A DNA stretch of 64,000 bases from Rossellomorea aquimaris TF-12. Its GTDB lineage: Bacteria; Bacillota; Bacilli; Bacillales; Bacillaceae_B. Shown piece after piece: positions 27,732 through 37,584 of the stretch. Position 1 is the first letter of the stretch; each line of letters starts with the position of its first letter. The notes under the pieces were generated by a model, which was not told where the DNA came from, ran no database searches, and was given only the letters and a program-made list of their open reading frames with translations. The translations under genes were made by a program, and so were the position numbers. The DNA is taken from positions 434,001 through 498,000 of the forward strand of contig NZ_LQXM01000029.1 of NCBI RefSeq assembly GCF_001648555.1. Reading direction: 5' to 3'.

Positions 27732-28985
27732 CTACGGTTGAAATTTCTTGATGCTTCCTGCGATCGGATGATCCTCTAAGTTATACCCTGTCAATTCGTA
27801 TTGTTGTGCTTCTTCTATAAATTCAAGCTTTGTTAAAATGGTTTCTTGCTTTAATTGTGAAAGAAGCTTTCCTTCATGTGCAGGAATCAGGACATGATAG
27901 ATAGACATTTGACGCTTCACAATTTCTTCAATCTTTTGAAGAAGCCTGTTTCGATCATTGTCATTTAAGGCACTAATAATGATCCGTTCTGAATCACTAT
28001 CTGGAACAAATTCATGGTGAATTAAATCACTTTTATTGTAAACGGTAAGCTGTGGCATTCCTATCATATCTAAATCCTTCAATAATGATTGAACTGTTTC
28101 TTCATGCTGCTTGTAATCAGGATTTGAGCTATCCACTATATGTAATAAAAGGTCTGCTTCCTTAACTTCTTCCAAAGTAGATCGAAAAGCAGCTACTAAA
28201 GATGTAGGTAAATCTTGAATGAACCCTACTGTATCTGTAAGTAATGTGGTATATCCACTCGGAATGACCATTTTTCTGGTCATAGGGTCTAATGTAGCAA
28301 AAAGCTGATTTTCTTCAAAAGAATCCGCAATCGAAATACGGTTAAATAAAGTAGACTTCCCAGCGTTTGTGTATCCTACAAGAGCAACTTGAAATGTTTT
28401 ATTACGCTTTCTTCTTTCTCGATATCGTTCACGATGCTCAACAATCGTTTGTAGCTGACCCTTGATATCATCGATTCTTCTACGGATATGGCGTCGATCA
28501 CTCTCTAATTTTGTTTCACCAGGTCCTCTTGTACCAATACCTCCTCCAAGTCTTGATAAGGAAGCTCCTTGACCAATTAACCTAGGAAGCAAATATTGAA
28601 GTTGAGCCAGTTCCACTTGCAATTTCCCTTCTCTTGAACGCGCACGCTGGGCAAATATATCTAATATTAATTGAGTTCGGTCAATTACTCTTGCATCCAA
28701 GTCCTTTGATAAATTCCGAATCTGACTTGGTGATAATTCATCATTAAATATGATGATATCAGGCTCTAATTGCTCCTCTAAAAGAACCAATTCTTCTACT
28801 TTTCCTTTTCCTATATATGTACTGGGATGTATTCGATCTCGCTTTTGAAAAAGAGTTGCTACGACTTTCCCTTGAGCTGTTTCAGTCAACTCTTTTAATT
28901 CCCCCAAGCTATATTGAAAACGCAAGTCATCCTCTTCAAGCTGACACCCAACAAGTATGACTTTTTCTCTGGAATCGTTCTTCAC
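27732..28985 (-). CDS. hflX: Ribosome-associated GTPase HflX
   Basis: A 417-residue GTPase that binds the 50S subunit and rescues or splits stalled ribosomes. The N-terminal nucleotide-binding HflX domain contains YIGKGKVEEL and IIFNDELSPSQIRNL. The glycine-rich LGGGIGTRGPGETKLE precedes the G domain: G1 GYTNAGKST, G3 DTVGF, G4 NKSD. It starts with GTG after AGAAGGATGTTGA. Called ynbA in B. subtilis. Confidence 0.96.
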   Translation of the reverse strand: MKNDSREKVILVGCQLEEDDLRFQYSLGELKELTETAQGKVVATLFQKRDRIHPSTYIGKGKVEELVLLEEQLEPDIIIFNDELSPSQIRNLSKDLDARVIDRTQLILDIFAQRARSREGKLQVELAQLQYLLPRLIGQGASLSRLGGGIGTRGPGETKLESDRRHIRRRIDDIKGQLQTIVEHRERYRERRKRNKTFQVALVGYTNAGKSTLFNRISIADSFEENQLFATLDPMTRKMVIPSGYTTLLTDTVGFIQDLPTSLVAAFRSTLEEVKEADLLLHIVDSSNPDYKQHEETVQSLLKDLDMIGMPQLTVYNKSDLIHHEFVPDSDSERIIISALNDNDRNRLLQKIEEIVKRQMSIYHVLIPAHEGKLLSQLKQETILTKLEFIEEAQQYELTGYNLEDHPIAGSIKKFQP

Positions 28986-29074
28986 TCAACATCCTTCTTT
29001 CTTTGGATTTCATTATATTCTTCATCATATCAAAATTACCTTGTAAACTCTATGTAAAAAGAAACCGAAAATGG

Positions 29075-29102
29075 TTGCAATTGATTATATTCGTGTTAAA
29101 AT
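29075..29102 (+). promoter_or_regulatory. Probable promoter of the TRIC-type channel gene
   Basis: TTGCAA (29075-29080), 16-base spacer, TAAAAT (29097-29102), about 85 bases before the start codon. Confidence 0.5.
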
Positions 29103-29187
29103 CAGTATGTTTGATTAAAGAACTTCACACATTCAGCATCCTACATATAGTAATGTAGCAGATTGTAACGGGTTAGGAGGAATGTAT

Positions 29188-29796
29188 ATGACGTGGGAAG
29201 TATTAAGTATTATTGGAACCATTGCTTTTGCCGTTTCAGGAGCTATCATTGCTATGGAAGAGGAATATGATATTTTAGGTGTTTATATATTAGGGATTGT
29301 GACCGCTTTTGGTGGAGGTGCCATTAGAAACTTGTTGATTGGAGTACCTATCTCTGCACTTTGGGAGCAAGGGATGCTATTTCAAATTGCCCTTCTTTCC
29401 ATCACAGCTGTTTTCCTTTTCCCAAATAATCTTTTAAAGCATTGGAGAAAATGGGGAAACTTTTTCGATGCCATTGGTCTATCAGCTTTTGCCATACAAG
29501 GAGCTCTTTATGCATCTGAAATGAATCATCCAATTAGTGCAATCATTGTGGCAGCTGTTCTAACTGGAAGTGGCGGAGGAATCGTACGCGACCTTCTTGC
29601 AGGAAGAAAACCGCTTGTCCTTCGTTCAGAGATTTATGCTGTTTGGGCCATCATGTGTGGTGCTGCTATAGGATTAGGTTTAGTTCATTCGGCCTTTGAA
29701 CTTTATGCTTTGTTTATTATTTCAACTACTTTACGCGTACTTTCGTTCCTATATAAATGGAGATTACCAAATAGAAGTTTAAGAGCACATGTTTAA
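29188..29796 (+). CDS. TRIC cation channel family (UPF0126) membrane protein
   Basis: A 202-residue, roughly seven-span protein made of two similar halves. Each half has a glycine motif: TAFGGGAIRNLL in the first and TGSGGGIVRDLLAGR in the second, as expected for bacterial TRIC trimeric cation channels; B. subtilis YvgT is of this type. The ATG at 29188 is seven bases from AGGAGG; an ATG two codons earlier is too close. Confidence 0.88.
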   Translation: MTWEVLSIIGTIAFAVSGAIIAMEEEYDILGVYILGIVTAFGGGAIRNLLIGVPISALWEQGMLFQIALLSITAVFLFPNNLLKHWRKWGNFFDAIGLSAFAIQGALYASEMNHPISAIIVAAVLTGSGGGIVRDLLAGRKPLVLRSEIYAVWAIMCGAAIGLGLVHSAFELYALFIISTTLRVLSFLYKWRLPNRSLRAHV

Positions 29797-29908
29797 TGAC
29801 TGTTTTTTCAAAGAATGAGCCTTCTCGTATATTACTGTTAACCCTTTTCATTTATACTTCTTAAAGAAATTTATGCACTAGTTTAATATCAAGTATATTT
29901 AATGAAAT

Positions 29909-29940
29909 AAAAAATGCATTCATATATGAATGCATTTTTT
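29909..29940. terminator. Bidirectional terminator
   Basis: TGCATTCATA pairs with TATGAATGCA (29915-29934) as a continuous palindrome with flanking A6 and T6. It separates the channel gene and spoVK, which are convergent. Confidence 0.9.
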
Positions 29941-30007
29941 ATTTCATCTATTATATATCGTGGCATACACCATTGCATGATTGACAATGTAGTGTATATA
30001 AGTATGT

Positions 30008-30961
30008 TCATTCAGAATTCCCTTTAGAAAAATTAAGGTCATTGCTTCGAATAGTTAATAAATCATGCCGATTATAACAATTTTCCATTAACAGCCTCAT
30101 TGCTTGTGCTCGGATAGATTTTTCCAATACATTTCTTACATACCTTCCGTTAGAAAATGCCATTGGTGATAAACTAGTTTTTGCTATATGAAGATGTTCC
30201 CTTATCTTCCGTTCAGCATCATGACTTAATATATACTCCTTTTCATCCAACATTCTTTTTCCTATTTCCATAAGTTGATCTACTGAATAATCTGGAAAAT
30301 GAAAAACCAGTGGAAATCGGGATTGCAATCCTGGATTTAAGGTTAAAAAATGTTCCATTTCTCTCGAATACCCTGCGAGAATTAAAATAAAATCATGCTG
30401 TTTATCTTCCATATGTTTTACTAAAGTATCGATTGCTTCTTTTCCAAAGTCCTTCTCTCCACCACGACCTAAAGAATAGGCTTCATCAATAAACAATATA
30501 CCTCCTAAAGCTTTTTTAATAAGATCTCTTGTTTTCTGAGCTGTATGACCAATATATTCCCCTACCAGATCAGCTCTCTCTGCTTCAATTAAATGCCCCT
30601 TCGATAAAACATTCATCTTCAGGAATAGTTTTCCAATGATTCTGGCAACGGTGGTTTTCCCTGTACCTGGATTCCCTTTGAACATCATATGAAGGGCCTG
30701 TTTACCCGCTTTAAGCCCCATCGCTTCCCGTTTCTTATTCACATAAATCCATGCATAGATTTCCTTAACCATTTTTTTCATTTCTTCCATTCCAACTAAA
30801 CTCCCTAACTCCTCTTCTATTTCCTTTAAGGCCATATGCTCAAGAGGAAACGTTTGAGGAATGGCTTCAGTCCTTAACGTATCTCGGATGGACGTTCGCT
30901 TCTGAGAGTTTAATACAATACTAATTTGTCCGTTATTTTTCATTCTCATTGGTTGATCCAA
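30008..30961 (-). CDS. spoVK: Stage V sporulation protein K (AAA+ ATPase)
   Basis: A 317-residue AAA+ protein of the CbbX type. Walker A is GNPGTGKTT, then EADLVGEYIGHTAQKTRD read in part, Walker B ILFIDEAYSL, sensor 1 LILAGYS and an Arg finger in NPGLQSRFP. Needed in the mother cell for spore maturation in B. subtilis. TTG at 30961 is the best start, six bases after AGGTG; with it the N-terminus (MDQPMRMKNNGQ) aligns with B. subtilis SpoVK. GTG at 30970 would overlap the ribosome site. A sigma-E-like -10 (GTATACTG, complement near 30987-30995) is possible. Confidence 0.94.
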   Translation of the reverse strand: MDQPMRMKNNGQISIVLNSQKRTSIRDTLRTEAIPQTFPLEHMALKEIEEELGSLVGMEEMKKMVKEIYAWIYVNKKREAMGLKAGKQALHMMFKGNPGTGKTTVARIIGKLFLKMNVLSKGHLIEAERADLVGEYIGHTAQKTRDLIKKALGGILFIDEAYSLGRGGEKDFGKEAIDTLVKHMEDKQHDFILILAGYSREMEHFLTLNPGLQSRFPLVFHFPDYSVDQLMEIGKRMLDEKEYILSHDAERKIREHLHIAKTSLSPMAFSNGRYVRNVLEKSIRAQAMRLLMENCYNRHDLLTIRSNDLNFSKGNSE

Positions 30962-31352
30962 AGGTATCACCTCGCTATTCTACAGACAGTATACGCATCG
31001 AAGGTGTTTGCGTGACAAACGCCTATATTTCATCATTTCATTTTTCGACAATTAGGGAGGATTCTGTCAATTCATGCGCTTTCCCGAGAAATAATTCAAT
31101 TATAGACACGGTAATTTGGAGTTCCACATGCATGATTTGTGAATTTTCGAGGCTTTATGATTTCCCCCATATATCCTCCTTTACCGCTCCCTTTAAGTGC
31201 TGCAATAAGTCTCTCATATCATCCTATTCAACTAGTAAGCTTTTCATTAATTAATTCTCATAGATCTAGCTTCCATTCCTTATAAATATAGGGAGGGAAA
31301 ATAAAAAAAGCTGCCCGTTGGGCAGCCTTTATTAACTTACTTATTAGTGGAA
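30962..31352. other. Intergenic between spoVK and hfq
   Basis: It holds the spoVK leader and the hfq terminator (31304-31330). On the minus strand a weak sigma-E-like pair (GTCACGCA ... CGTATACT) and an 0A-like box ATTGTCGAA (31052-31044) are visible; neither is strong. Open plus-strand frames here lack ribosome sites. Confidence 0.45.
31304..31330 (-). terminator. Terminator of hfq
   Basis: GCTGCCC (31310-31316) pairs with GGGCAGC (31320-31326); the minus strand continues with seven T. Confidence 0.92.
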
Positions 31353-31589
31353 CTATGCTTCTTGATTTTCAAAGTTTATCTGAACATTTCGCTGTGGAGC
31401 GAAAGTAGAAATAGCGTGCTTATAAACGAGCTGCTGCTTCCCTTCAGTTTCAAATAACACTGTAAAGTTGTCAAAACCTTTCACTTGACCACGAATTTGG
31501 AAACCATTTAAAAGGAACACCGTTACTAATGAATTGTCTTTCCGTAATTGATTAAGGAACTGATCTTGGATATTAATGGATTGTTTCAT
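31353..31589 (-). CDS. hfq: RNA chaperone Hfq
   Basis: A 78-residue Sm-like protein forming hexamers. Sm1 is [23 protein letters not shown], read in parts. Sm2 is [10 protein letters not shown] with the conserved YKHA. The poly-U and A-rich RNA-binding residues (Q, F, K-H) are in place. The C-terminal tail is short, as in Firmicutes. The gene follows miaA by 28 bases, the usual miaA-hfq order. Confidence 0.97.
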   Translation of the reverse strand: MKQSINIQDQFLNQLRKDNSLVTVFLLNGFQIRGQVKGFDNFTVLFETEGKQQLVYKHAISTFAPQRNVQINFENQEA

Positions 31590-31617
31590 ATTTAGTCCTC
31601 CTCTTCTCTCTCTACTT

Positions 31618-32577
31618 TTACTTATTCGACTTTAAGTGAAGCTTTCCTGCAATAAAATCAGAAATCTCTTTAATAATTTTAGGATGTTCCTCTTTATTCG
31701 TCATATCATACCAAGTGACATCCATCTTGTTTCGAAACCATGTGAGCTGACGCTTGGCATACCTTCTAGAATTTTGCTTTAAATTTTCTATGGCCCGCTC
31801 TAAACTGACTTCTCCGTCTAGGTACTCAAAAAGTTCTTTATAGCCAATGGCTTGTACAGATTGAGCTGATTTTAGTCCTTCATCATAAAGAGATTTTACT
31901 TCTTCTAATAACCCTTGGTTCATCATTAAATCTACACGATCATTGATTCTCCCATAAAGCAAATCTCGGTCCATTGTTAACCCGATTAAAGCGATATCAT
32001 ATAAAAGCTCTTGTTTTTGTTCTGCTTGGAATTCAGACATCTTTTTACCTGTACAATGATAAATCTCCAAAGCCCTAATAACTCTCCTAACATTATTAGG
32101 ATGTATACTCTTTCCAGCTTCGGAATCTGTTTCTAAAAGTTTGGTATGAAGCCATTCATTCCCATACCTCTTGACTTCTTCTTCAAGGTGAATACGATAC
32201 TCCTCATCTCCAGGTGTCTCTGTAAATTGATAATCGTACAGCACAGATTGAATATAAAGTCCCGTTCCTCCAACAATTATTGGAATATGACCTTTTGAAT
32301 GAATTTCAGTAATCTTCTTTCTTACAAGTTGCTGAAATTCGGCTACTGAAAATGATTCTTGTGGTTCCTTTATATCCAATAAATGATGTGGAATATTGTT
32401 CATTTCTTCCTTTGTGATTTTAGCTGTCCCAATATCCATCCTTCTATAAATTTGCATGGAGTCACCGCTAATGATTTCTCCATCAAATTGTTCGGCAAGT
32501 TGGATACTTGTATTTGTTTTTCCAACAGCGGTTGGACCAATAAGTACAATAACCTTTTCTTTCGATTCATTTGACAT
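31618..32577 (-). CDS. miaA: tRNA dimethylallyltransferase MiaA
   Basis: A 319-residue enzyme that adds a dimethylallyl group to A37 of tRNAs reading UNN codons. P-loop GPTAVGKTN lies near the N-terminus. [18 protein letters not shown] holds the catalytic Asp, and [14 protein letters not shown] and [13 protein letters not shown] are further landmarks. The start is uncertain: MSNESKEK at 32577 fits the family length, while an ATG at 32604 adds nine codons. Neither has a strong ribosome site. First gene of miaA-hfq. Confidence 0.95.
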   Translation of the reverse strand: MSNESKEKVIVLIGPTAVGKTNTSIQLAEQFDGEIISGDSMQIYRRMDIGTAKITKEEMNNIPHHLLDIKEPQESFSVAEFQQLVRKKITEIHSKGHIPIIVGGTGLYIQSVLYDYQFTETPGDEEYRIHLEEEVKRYGNEWLHTKLLETDSEAGKSIHPNNVRRVIRALEIYHCTGKKMSEFQAEQKQELLYDIALIGLTMDRDLLYGRINDRVDLMMNQGLLEEVKSLYDEGLKSAQSVQAIGYKELFEYLDGEVSLERAIENLKQNSRRYAKRQLTWFRNKMDVTWYDMTNKEEHPKIIKEISDFIAGKLHLKSNK

Positions 32578-32604
32578 ACGTTCACTGCTTTCTATGTAAA
32601 TCAT

Positions 32605-32946
32605 TCAACACCATTACATATTATCGTACCATAATATTAACCGTTGATAAATCACATCTTGTCAGTATGTCCAAATGTTTGATGATTATTCATGAAAGTA
32701 GTGTTCTTAATAATTTGAAAATAGTTGCCATAAGATATTCCTTTAAAATGTCGACATGACTAGGCAGTTTATTTTTCTGTGGAAACAGTCACTTAGATGC
32801 CACTTTACCCAAATGATTGTCCTATAAAACTCGCCAATTTCTCAATGCATTCATACTGATAAAATTTTATATTTTTTTCATAGCAACCTTTTTGATAGAA
32901 AGTAATAAACCTGCTTGATTAATATCAAGCAGGTTTATTATCGAAA
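32605..32946. other. Intergenic upstream of miaA
   Basis: It contains the terminator of the acylase gene at 32904-32938. Otherwise AT-rich DNA with no supported gene or clear promoter. Confidence 0.5.
32904..32938 (-). terminator. Terminator of the penicillin acylase-type gene
   Basis: AATAAACCTGCTTGAT pairs with ATCAAGCAGGTTTATT around a 3-4 base loop. It lies about 8 bases past the stop. Confidence 0.88.
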
Positions 32947-35337
32947 CTATTCTATAGCTTTTAAAATGAGGCTATCTTTTTCAGGTTGATCACCAATGGA
33001 CGTTTTGTGATAAGTACCGTTTACCCATGCCTCAATTTGATTGTCATACCATGTACTTTTGTAATGTCCAGATTGACCAGGACCAACAATATGATATCCA
33101 TTAGTCATATCCTCAGTGTCCATCACGAATCTCCATGATGCACCGTGATTCACAATTCCGTTCTTATTATAGCTTGCAGCCTCAACGGTTACCCTGCTGC
33201 CACCAACAGGAATTGGTTCTTTATTGTTAAAAAACCATTTTAATACGGGAGATGCACCTGATAATGGGTGTTCAAAGTACACCTTGTGATAGTCTCCCCA
33301 TTTCCAGGAATCCATCGAAGATCCGTATGCCTCTTCTAACTCACCAATCGCTTGTGAAAATGTTGATGTTAAAAATTCTTCATACCCTCCACGGTCCGCA
33401 AACCATTGAGATGGCTCCCCATTATGGGCATTGCGAATTAATTCATCTACTACACTTTGCCTTCCTTCAAAGAGCTTCATCATTTCATCCGGTATTTCAT
33501 CTTTAAAGAGTTCACTTGAGATCTCATTCATCCATTGATGAAATAGAAGAGGAGCCGTTTGTTCTTTATCATCTTGATAGTTCCACTGTTCTATAACCTT
33601 CAGTACGTCCTTTTCTATTGATGAAAGGCCACTTTCATTAAGATCTTCTAATAAAATCGGGACGAATTCTCTTGCATGTAAGTTTAGTTGGTCCATTTGA
33701 AGACTTTGCATATCTTCAATAGTTAAGTCATTTCGATCTTCCAAGAATTCTGCGATTCTCATGTATCGATAAGGTTGTGCCCAGTGATGACTGATGTGAT
33801 AAGGATATTCGTCAGTAACAACTTTGTTATTAGCGGTTGCTACAAAGCCAGATTTGGGATTAACAATTGTAGGAAGTTCATCGAATGGAATAAACCCTTG
33901 CCATTCATAGTCAGGATCCCAGCCTGGCACTGGTAGTAGTCCATCTCCCTTTTTTCGAATGGGAATTTTTCCATTCGCTTTGTATGCAATGGTCCCATCT
34001 TTACTTGCAAATACGAAATTTTGGGTAGGAACATGGAAATCCTTTAACGCTTCTTCAAACTCACCCCAATCCTTTGCTTTGTTGATGTTAATAATGGCTA
34101 GGAGCTCAAGGCTTGGATCAAGGGCAGTCCACCTCATGGAAAGAACCTTTTCACTATCATTTTGATGTGCGAATTCTGAAATAACCGGACCATGTCTTGT
34201 TATTGTTACTTCATATGGAATAGTTTTTTCGTCCTTTATATTGATTGGTTCCGATATAATAGTAGCCTTCTCCCAATTTTCATTGTACAGAAACAGGGAA
34301 GAGTCTTCTGGATTTTGTTTTTCCACGTATAAATCTTGTACATCCGGACCTGTATTGGTTACGCCCCATGCTATTTGTTCGTTATGACCTAAAATAATTC
34401 CAGGAATCCCTGCAAAGATAACTCCACTTACATTTACTTCAGGGGATTCCAGATGCATTTGATACCAAATGGAAGGTGTGCCTAAAGAGAGATGTGGGTC
34501 ATCTGCAAGCAATGGTTTCCCACTGGTTGTTTTATCTCCACTGACGACCCAATTATTACTCCCATTAAATTCCGGTGGAATAATAGCACTTGCAAATGAT
34601 TGACCGAGGTCTATTTCAAGTCCACCAATATCGGAAAGAATGGTAGGTGCACCTTTTGGATATGTTGGGAATACATCATATGCTTTTTCTTCAGAAAGAT
34701 TTTCTAAAGCCCAGTATCTAAAGGCCTGTCCTTGCCAATGTCCACCTAAATCAAAGGCCATATACTTTCCAATTGTAAGGGAGTCTACTGGTGACCATTT
34801 TGTAGGCTTATATCCTAATAGCGTAAATTCAATTGGCAATCTTCCTTCTTTCCTTGCCTCTTCCATGTATGCATTCACACCATCTGCATACCATTGTAAT
34901 AGTTGTTTACCTTCTTCAGGATAAGCAATGTACGAGACCTCAGCAGCTCTTCTTAAACCTAATGTTCGGAAGAATTTATCCCTTTCCACTGTTTTCTCAC
35001 CAACCACTTCACTGAGCTCTCCAGAAGCTTGTCTTCTACTTAGATCCATTTGAAATAATCGATCTTGAGCTTGTACATACCCCTGTGCGATGTAAAGATC
35101 TCTTTGATTTTCAGCTAGTATATGGGGAACCCCATCCCTGTCACGAATAACTTCAACATCTTCTGATAACCCTGATAATGAAATGGTTCCAGACGTAACA
35201 GGTAATGAACGCTCTATGTAAAAGTTTGCTGTCATTAGGATCCCAAGCATTGTAAAAATGGTGATACCTGCAGCCCATAACGTGATTTTAAGCCTCTTTT
35301 TTCTTTTTTGTTGTTGAAGCTCTAACCCTCCAGTCAT
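32947..35337 (-). CDS. Penicillin acylase family Ntn-hydrolase, membrane-anchored
   Basis: A 796-residue precursor. An uncleaved N-terminal anchor (ITLWAAGITIFTMLGILMTA, residues 18-37) places the enzyme outside the cell. The alpha-chain region carries VIRDRDGVPHILAEN and AQGYVQAQDRLFQMDLSRR. The autocatalytic nucleophile is Ser260 in FNGSNNWVVSG, which would start the beta chain after self-cleavage. VGGSRVTVEA and NHGASWR follow near the C-terminus. Family members cleave penicillin side chains or acyl-homoserine lactones and other N-acyl amides; the natural substrate here is unknown. RBS GGGGGA. Monocistronic. Confidence 0.9.
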   Translation of the reverse strand: MTGGLELQQQKRKKRLKITLWAAGITIFTMLGILMTANFYIERSLPVTSGTISLSGLSEDVEVIRDRDGVPHILAENQRDLYIAQGYVQAQDRLFQMDLSRRQASGELSEVVGEKTVERDKFFRTLGLRRAAEVSYIAYPEEGKQLLQWYADGVNAYMEEARKEGRLPIEFTLLGYKPTKWSPVDSLTIGKYMAFDLGGHWQGQAFRYWALENLSEEKAYDVFPTYPKGAPTILSDIGGLEIDLGQSFASAIIPPEFNGSNNWVVSGDKTTSGKPLLADDPHLSLGTPSIWYQMHLESPEVNVSGVIFAGIPGIILGHNEQIAWGVTNTGPDVQDLYVEKQNPEDSSLFLYNENWEKATIISEPINIKDEKTIPYEVTITRHGPVISEFAHQNDSEKVLSMRWTALDPSLELLAIININKAKDWGEFEEALKDFHVPTQNFVFASKDGTIAYKANGKIPIRKKGDGLLPVPGWDPDYEWQGFIPFDELPTIVNPKSGFVATANNKVVTDEYPYHISHHWAQPYRYMRIAEFLEDRNDLTIEDMQSLQMDQLNLHAREFVPILLEDLNESGLSSIEKDVLKVIEQWNYQDDKEQTAPLLFHQWMNEISSELFKDEIPDEMMKLFEGRQSVVDELIRNAHNGEPSQWFADRGGYEEFLTSTFSQAIGELEEAYGSSMDSWKWGDYHKVYFEHPLSGASPVLKWFFNNKEPIPVGGSRVTVEAASYNKNGIVNHGASWRFVMDTEDMTNGYHIVGPGQSGHYKSTWYDNQIEAWVNGTYHKTSIGDQPEKDSLILKAIE

Positions 35338-35483
35338 TATTTATCCCCCTGTTTTATTAATGGAATTTTCTGAAAACATCTTCTTGTTTAATATTAGCCT
35401 TTTCTACCAAGAATTCCTTCTTTCTTACCAAATAAGGTTAAGGGGGGACATCTATCCTTATCTGATACAAATTGAAAATCCAA

Positions 35484-36041
35484 CTAACTTTCCTTTGCTA
35501 CAGATTGATTGAACATTGAACCATGGTGGACTAGTATTAATCCACTCAAAAGAAAAAAGATTGAACAACCATAAAAGATGATGGTTATGGTAAAATAATC
35601 GATTAAAAATCCAGTTCCCATTACAGCTGCACTTGCCAGCAGAGAGGTACAAAAATGATAGTTTCCAATTATGACACCTTTCTTTTTCCTTTCGGTTACA
35701 TCACTAATGACGATTTTTTCACTAGTTTTTTGCAACGCACCCAAGAGGCCGAGAACTACTTGAATTATGTATACTTCAATAATAGAATCCATTACAGGAA
35801 TAAATAAAAATAATAGGCTCATACCAAAGGAGTATACGACAAGAAGTTTTCCTCCTCCGATTCTGTCTGCTAATCTCCCAATAAACAAGTGACATACGGC
35901 AGCACTTAATGTAAACAAGCCATAAGCAAATCCAAAACTAGTAAATGATCTTCCTATATTTTGTATAAACAGCAAATAGAATGGAAAGGACACACTTGCA
36001 GCCATCATGGCAAAACTTTGAGACCATATAAACCATTTCAT
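35484..36041 (-). CDS. Half-size MFS-type membrane protein
   Basis: A 185-residue protein with six hydrophobic segments, half the usual 12-span MFS length. The loop-2/3 motif FIGRLADRIGGGKLL is clear, as is the segment RKKKGVIIGNYHF at the fourth loop. After the stop there is no second half before the acylase gene, so it is either a genuine half transporter or a truncation. Its start overlaps the stop of the upstream FAD oxidase gene (ATGA), implying coupled translation and a joint job, perhaps moving the oxidase substrate or product. Confidence 0.75.
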   Translation of the reverse strand: MKWFIWSQSFAMMAASVSFPFYLLFIQNIGRSFTSFGFAYGLFTLSAAVCHLFIGRLADRIGGGKLLVVYSFGMSLLFLFIPVMDSIIEVYIIQVVLGLLGALQKTSEKIVISDVTERKKKGVIIGNYHFCTSLLASAAVMGTGFLIDYFTITIIFYGCSIFFLLSGLILVHHGSMFNQSVAKES

Positions 36042-37489
36042 ATACCATACTCCTCATAAAATTCATTCACAAACCTCTCATTTGGATCAAAATTTCTTTT
36101 TTTGTTAAAAAATTCTTCCGAGTATGGATAAGCTTTGATCATTTGGTCTTTAGCAGGATATTCATAGTAAGGAAGGTAATAGCTCCCCCCATACTTTAAT
36201 GTGATATCAATCATTCCTCGTATACAATCTCCTGTTTCCAATTTAGCCTCTTCACTCATATCTTGATTAATTAGAAGTACAAGAGCAAACATATCTTCCT
36301 TTGCAAAAGACATTAACGCATCTTCGTTGTGATCTACATAACGAACGGTTATATTCATTAAATTAATGTTTTCGTCTTCAAGGTACACTCTCAACTCATC
36401 AATATATTCTTCAAATTGATCGATGGGAATAAAATATTCTTGGAGAATATCAGTATCGCTCTTCCCTTCATATTCTAAAAACTCTGATTCTGAACGCATT
36501 ACATTGTTTCTTGTTTCCAGATAACCGTCCTTATCACGAAAATAGGATTTTTGCATATTCCAAAATGCATCTTTCCCCCAATCGAAATCTCTGGAAAGTC
36601 CAAGCAAAAATTTTGTTAAAAACGTCATACTATCTTCTTTAAGTTCTTGATTATATGGTTCTAATTCTTTTTGATCCGTTATGAGGTAATCTGTGGAATA
36701 CATTTCTGAAAGAAATGTATCAGGCGCAGTTGACAAACGGGCTAAGTGCATTTTCACTTTCTCGTTCCCTAACACGTTCTCTTTAAAATATCCTTCGTAT
36801 TCATCATACTTAAATTCCTCTGTTTTCAATGAATAGAGTTCATCATCCGTAAGTTGAAGCTCGACGTCGAGGATGACTCCAAATAACCCATAGCCACCAA
36901 TGACTAATGGAAAATACTCACTATTTTTCTCCCTGGATACTTTTATCACTTCTCCGTCAGGCTTTAGTAAACGAAACCAGTTAACTGTTTCAATGAGTGA
37001 GCCATTACGAATATCACGCCCATGCACATTAACGGAAAGAGATCCCCCTACGGTAAAAATATTTTGAGACTGCATCACCTTCACAGCAAGGTGATGAGGA
37101 TTTACAGCTTTTTGAATATCATCCCATGTCGCTCCACTTTGAACATGAACCGTTTTTTGCTCTGTATCTACCTTCAAAATTTTGTTGAATTCCGTCATAT
37201 CCAGTACGACTCCATCTCGATAATACGTGTGACCACCTTGACTATGTCTTTTTCCAGCAATTGATATTTTCATATTTTTTTCATTGGCTTCATGTATTGT
37301 TTTCACTATACTATTTTCTTCATTTCCTTTAACTATTTTCTTAATCTTAGTTGGCATGAGTTTACCTACATCTGTTATAACATTTTCTGACTCTTTCGAT
37401 TGATAGCTAAAAATAAAGAACAAGGAATAAGAGAATATGATACAAAAAATGAACCACAACCTTAACTTTTTTGTTTTTGCTAACTCCAT
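36038..37489 (-). CDS. Membrane-anchored FAD-binding oxidase (VAO family)
   Basis: A 483-residue flavoprotein. The N-terminal anchor LWFIFCIIFSYSLFFIFSY (about residues 11-29) is followed by an FAD_binding_4 domain: AGKRHSQGGHTYY, VVLDMTEFNKI, VQSGATWDDI and QNIFTVGGSLSVNVHG contact FAD. The C-terminal domain ends in YYLPYYEYP and a Tyr-rich stretch, as in sugar-lactone or aldonolactone oxidases. The substrate cannot be told from sequence. The ATG at 37489 is seven bases from GGGTGA; a TTG five codons earlier is possible. Coupled to the half-MFS gene. Confidence 0.82.
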   Translation of the reverse strand: MELAKTKKLRLWFIFCIIFSYSLFFIFSYQSKESENVITDVGKLMPTKIKKIVKGNEENSIVKTIHEANEKNMKISIAGKRHSQGGHTYYRDGVVLDMTEFNKILKVDTEQKTVHVQSGATWDDIQKAVNPHHLAVKVMQSQNIFTVGGSLSVNVHGRDIRNGSLIETVNWFRLLKPDGEVIKVSREKNSEYFPLVIGGYGLFGVILDVELQLTDDELYSLKTEEFKYDEYEGYFKENVLGNEKVKMHLARLSTAPDTFLSEMYSTDYLITDQKELEPYNQELKEDSMTFLTKFLLGLSRDFDWGKDAFWNMQKSYFRDKDGYLETRNNVMRSESEFLEYEGKSDTDILQEYFIPIDQFEEYIDELRVYLEDENINLMNITVRYVDHNEDALMSFAKEDMFALVLLINQDMSEEAKLETGDCIRGMIDITLKYGGSYYLPYYEYPAKDQMIKAYPYSEEFFNKKRNFDPNERFVNEFYEEYGI

Positions 37490-37584
37490 TTCCAAATCAC
37501 CCAACTTTATCCTTTTTGTGTAATTTTACACTAAAATAGATGATTTTCAATATGTTTTTTAAAACTTTGTTTTCATTTCAAAAA

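Noticed and set aside
30949-31254. Plus-strand frame of 101 codons upstream of hfq
   Set aside because: Low-complexity Ser/Cys-rich product, no ribosome site, overlaps the spoVK leader.
35484-36041. MFS gene as a frameshifted full-length transporter
   Set aside because: The bases after the stop, up to the acylase gene, contain no frame with further membrane segments.
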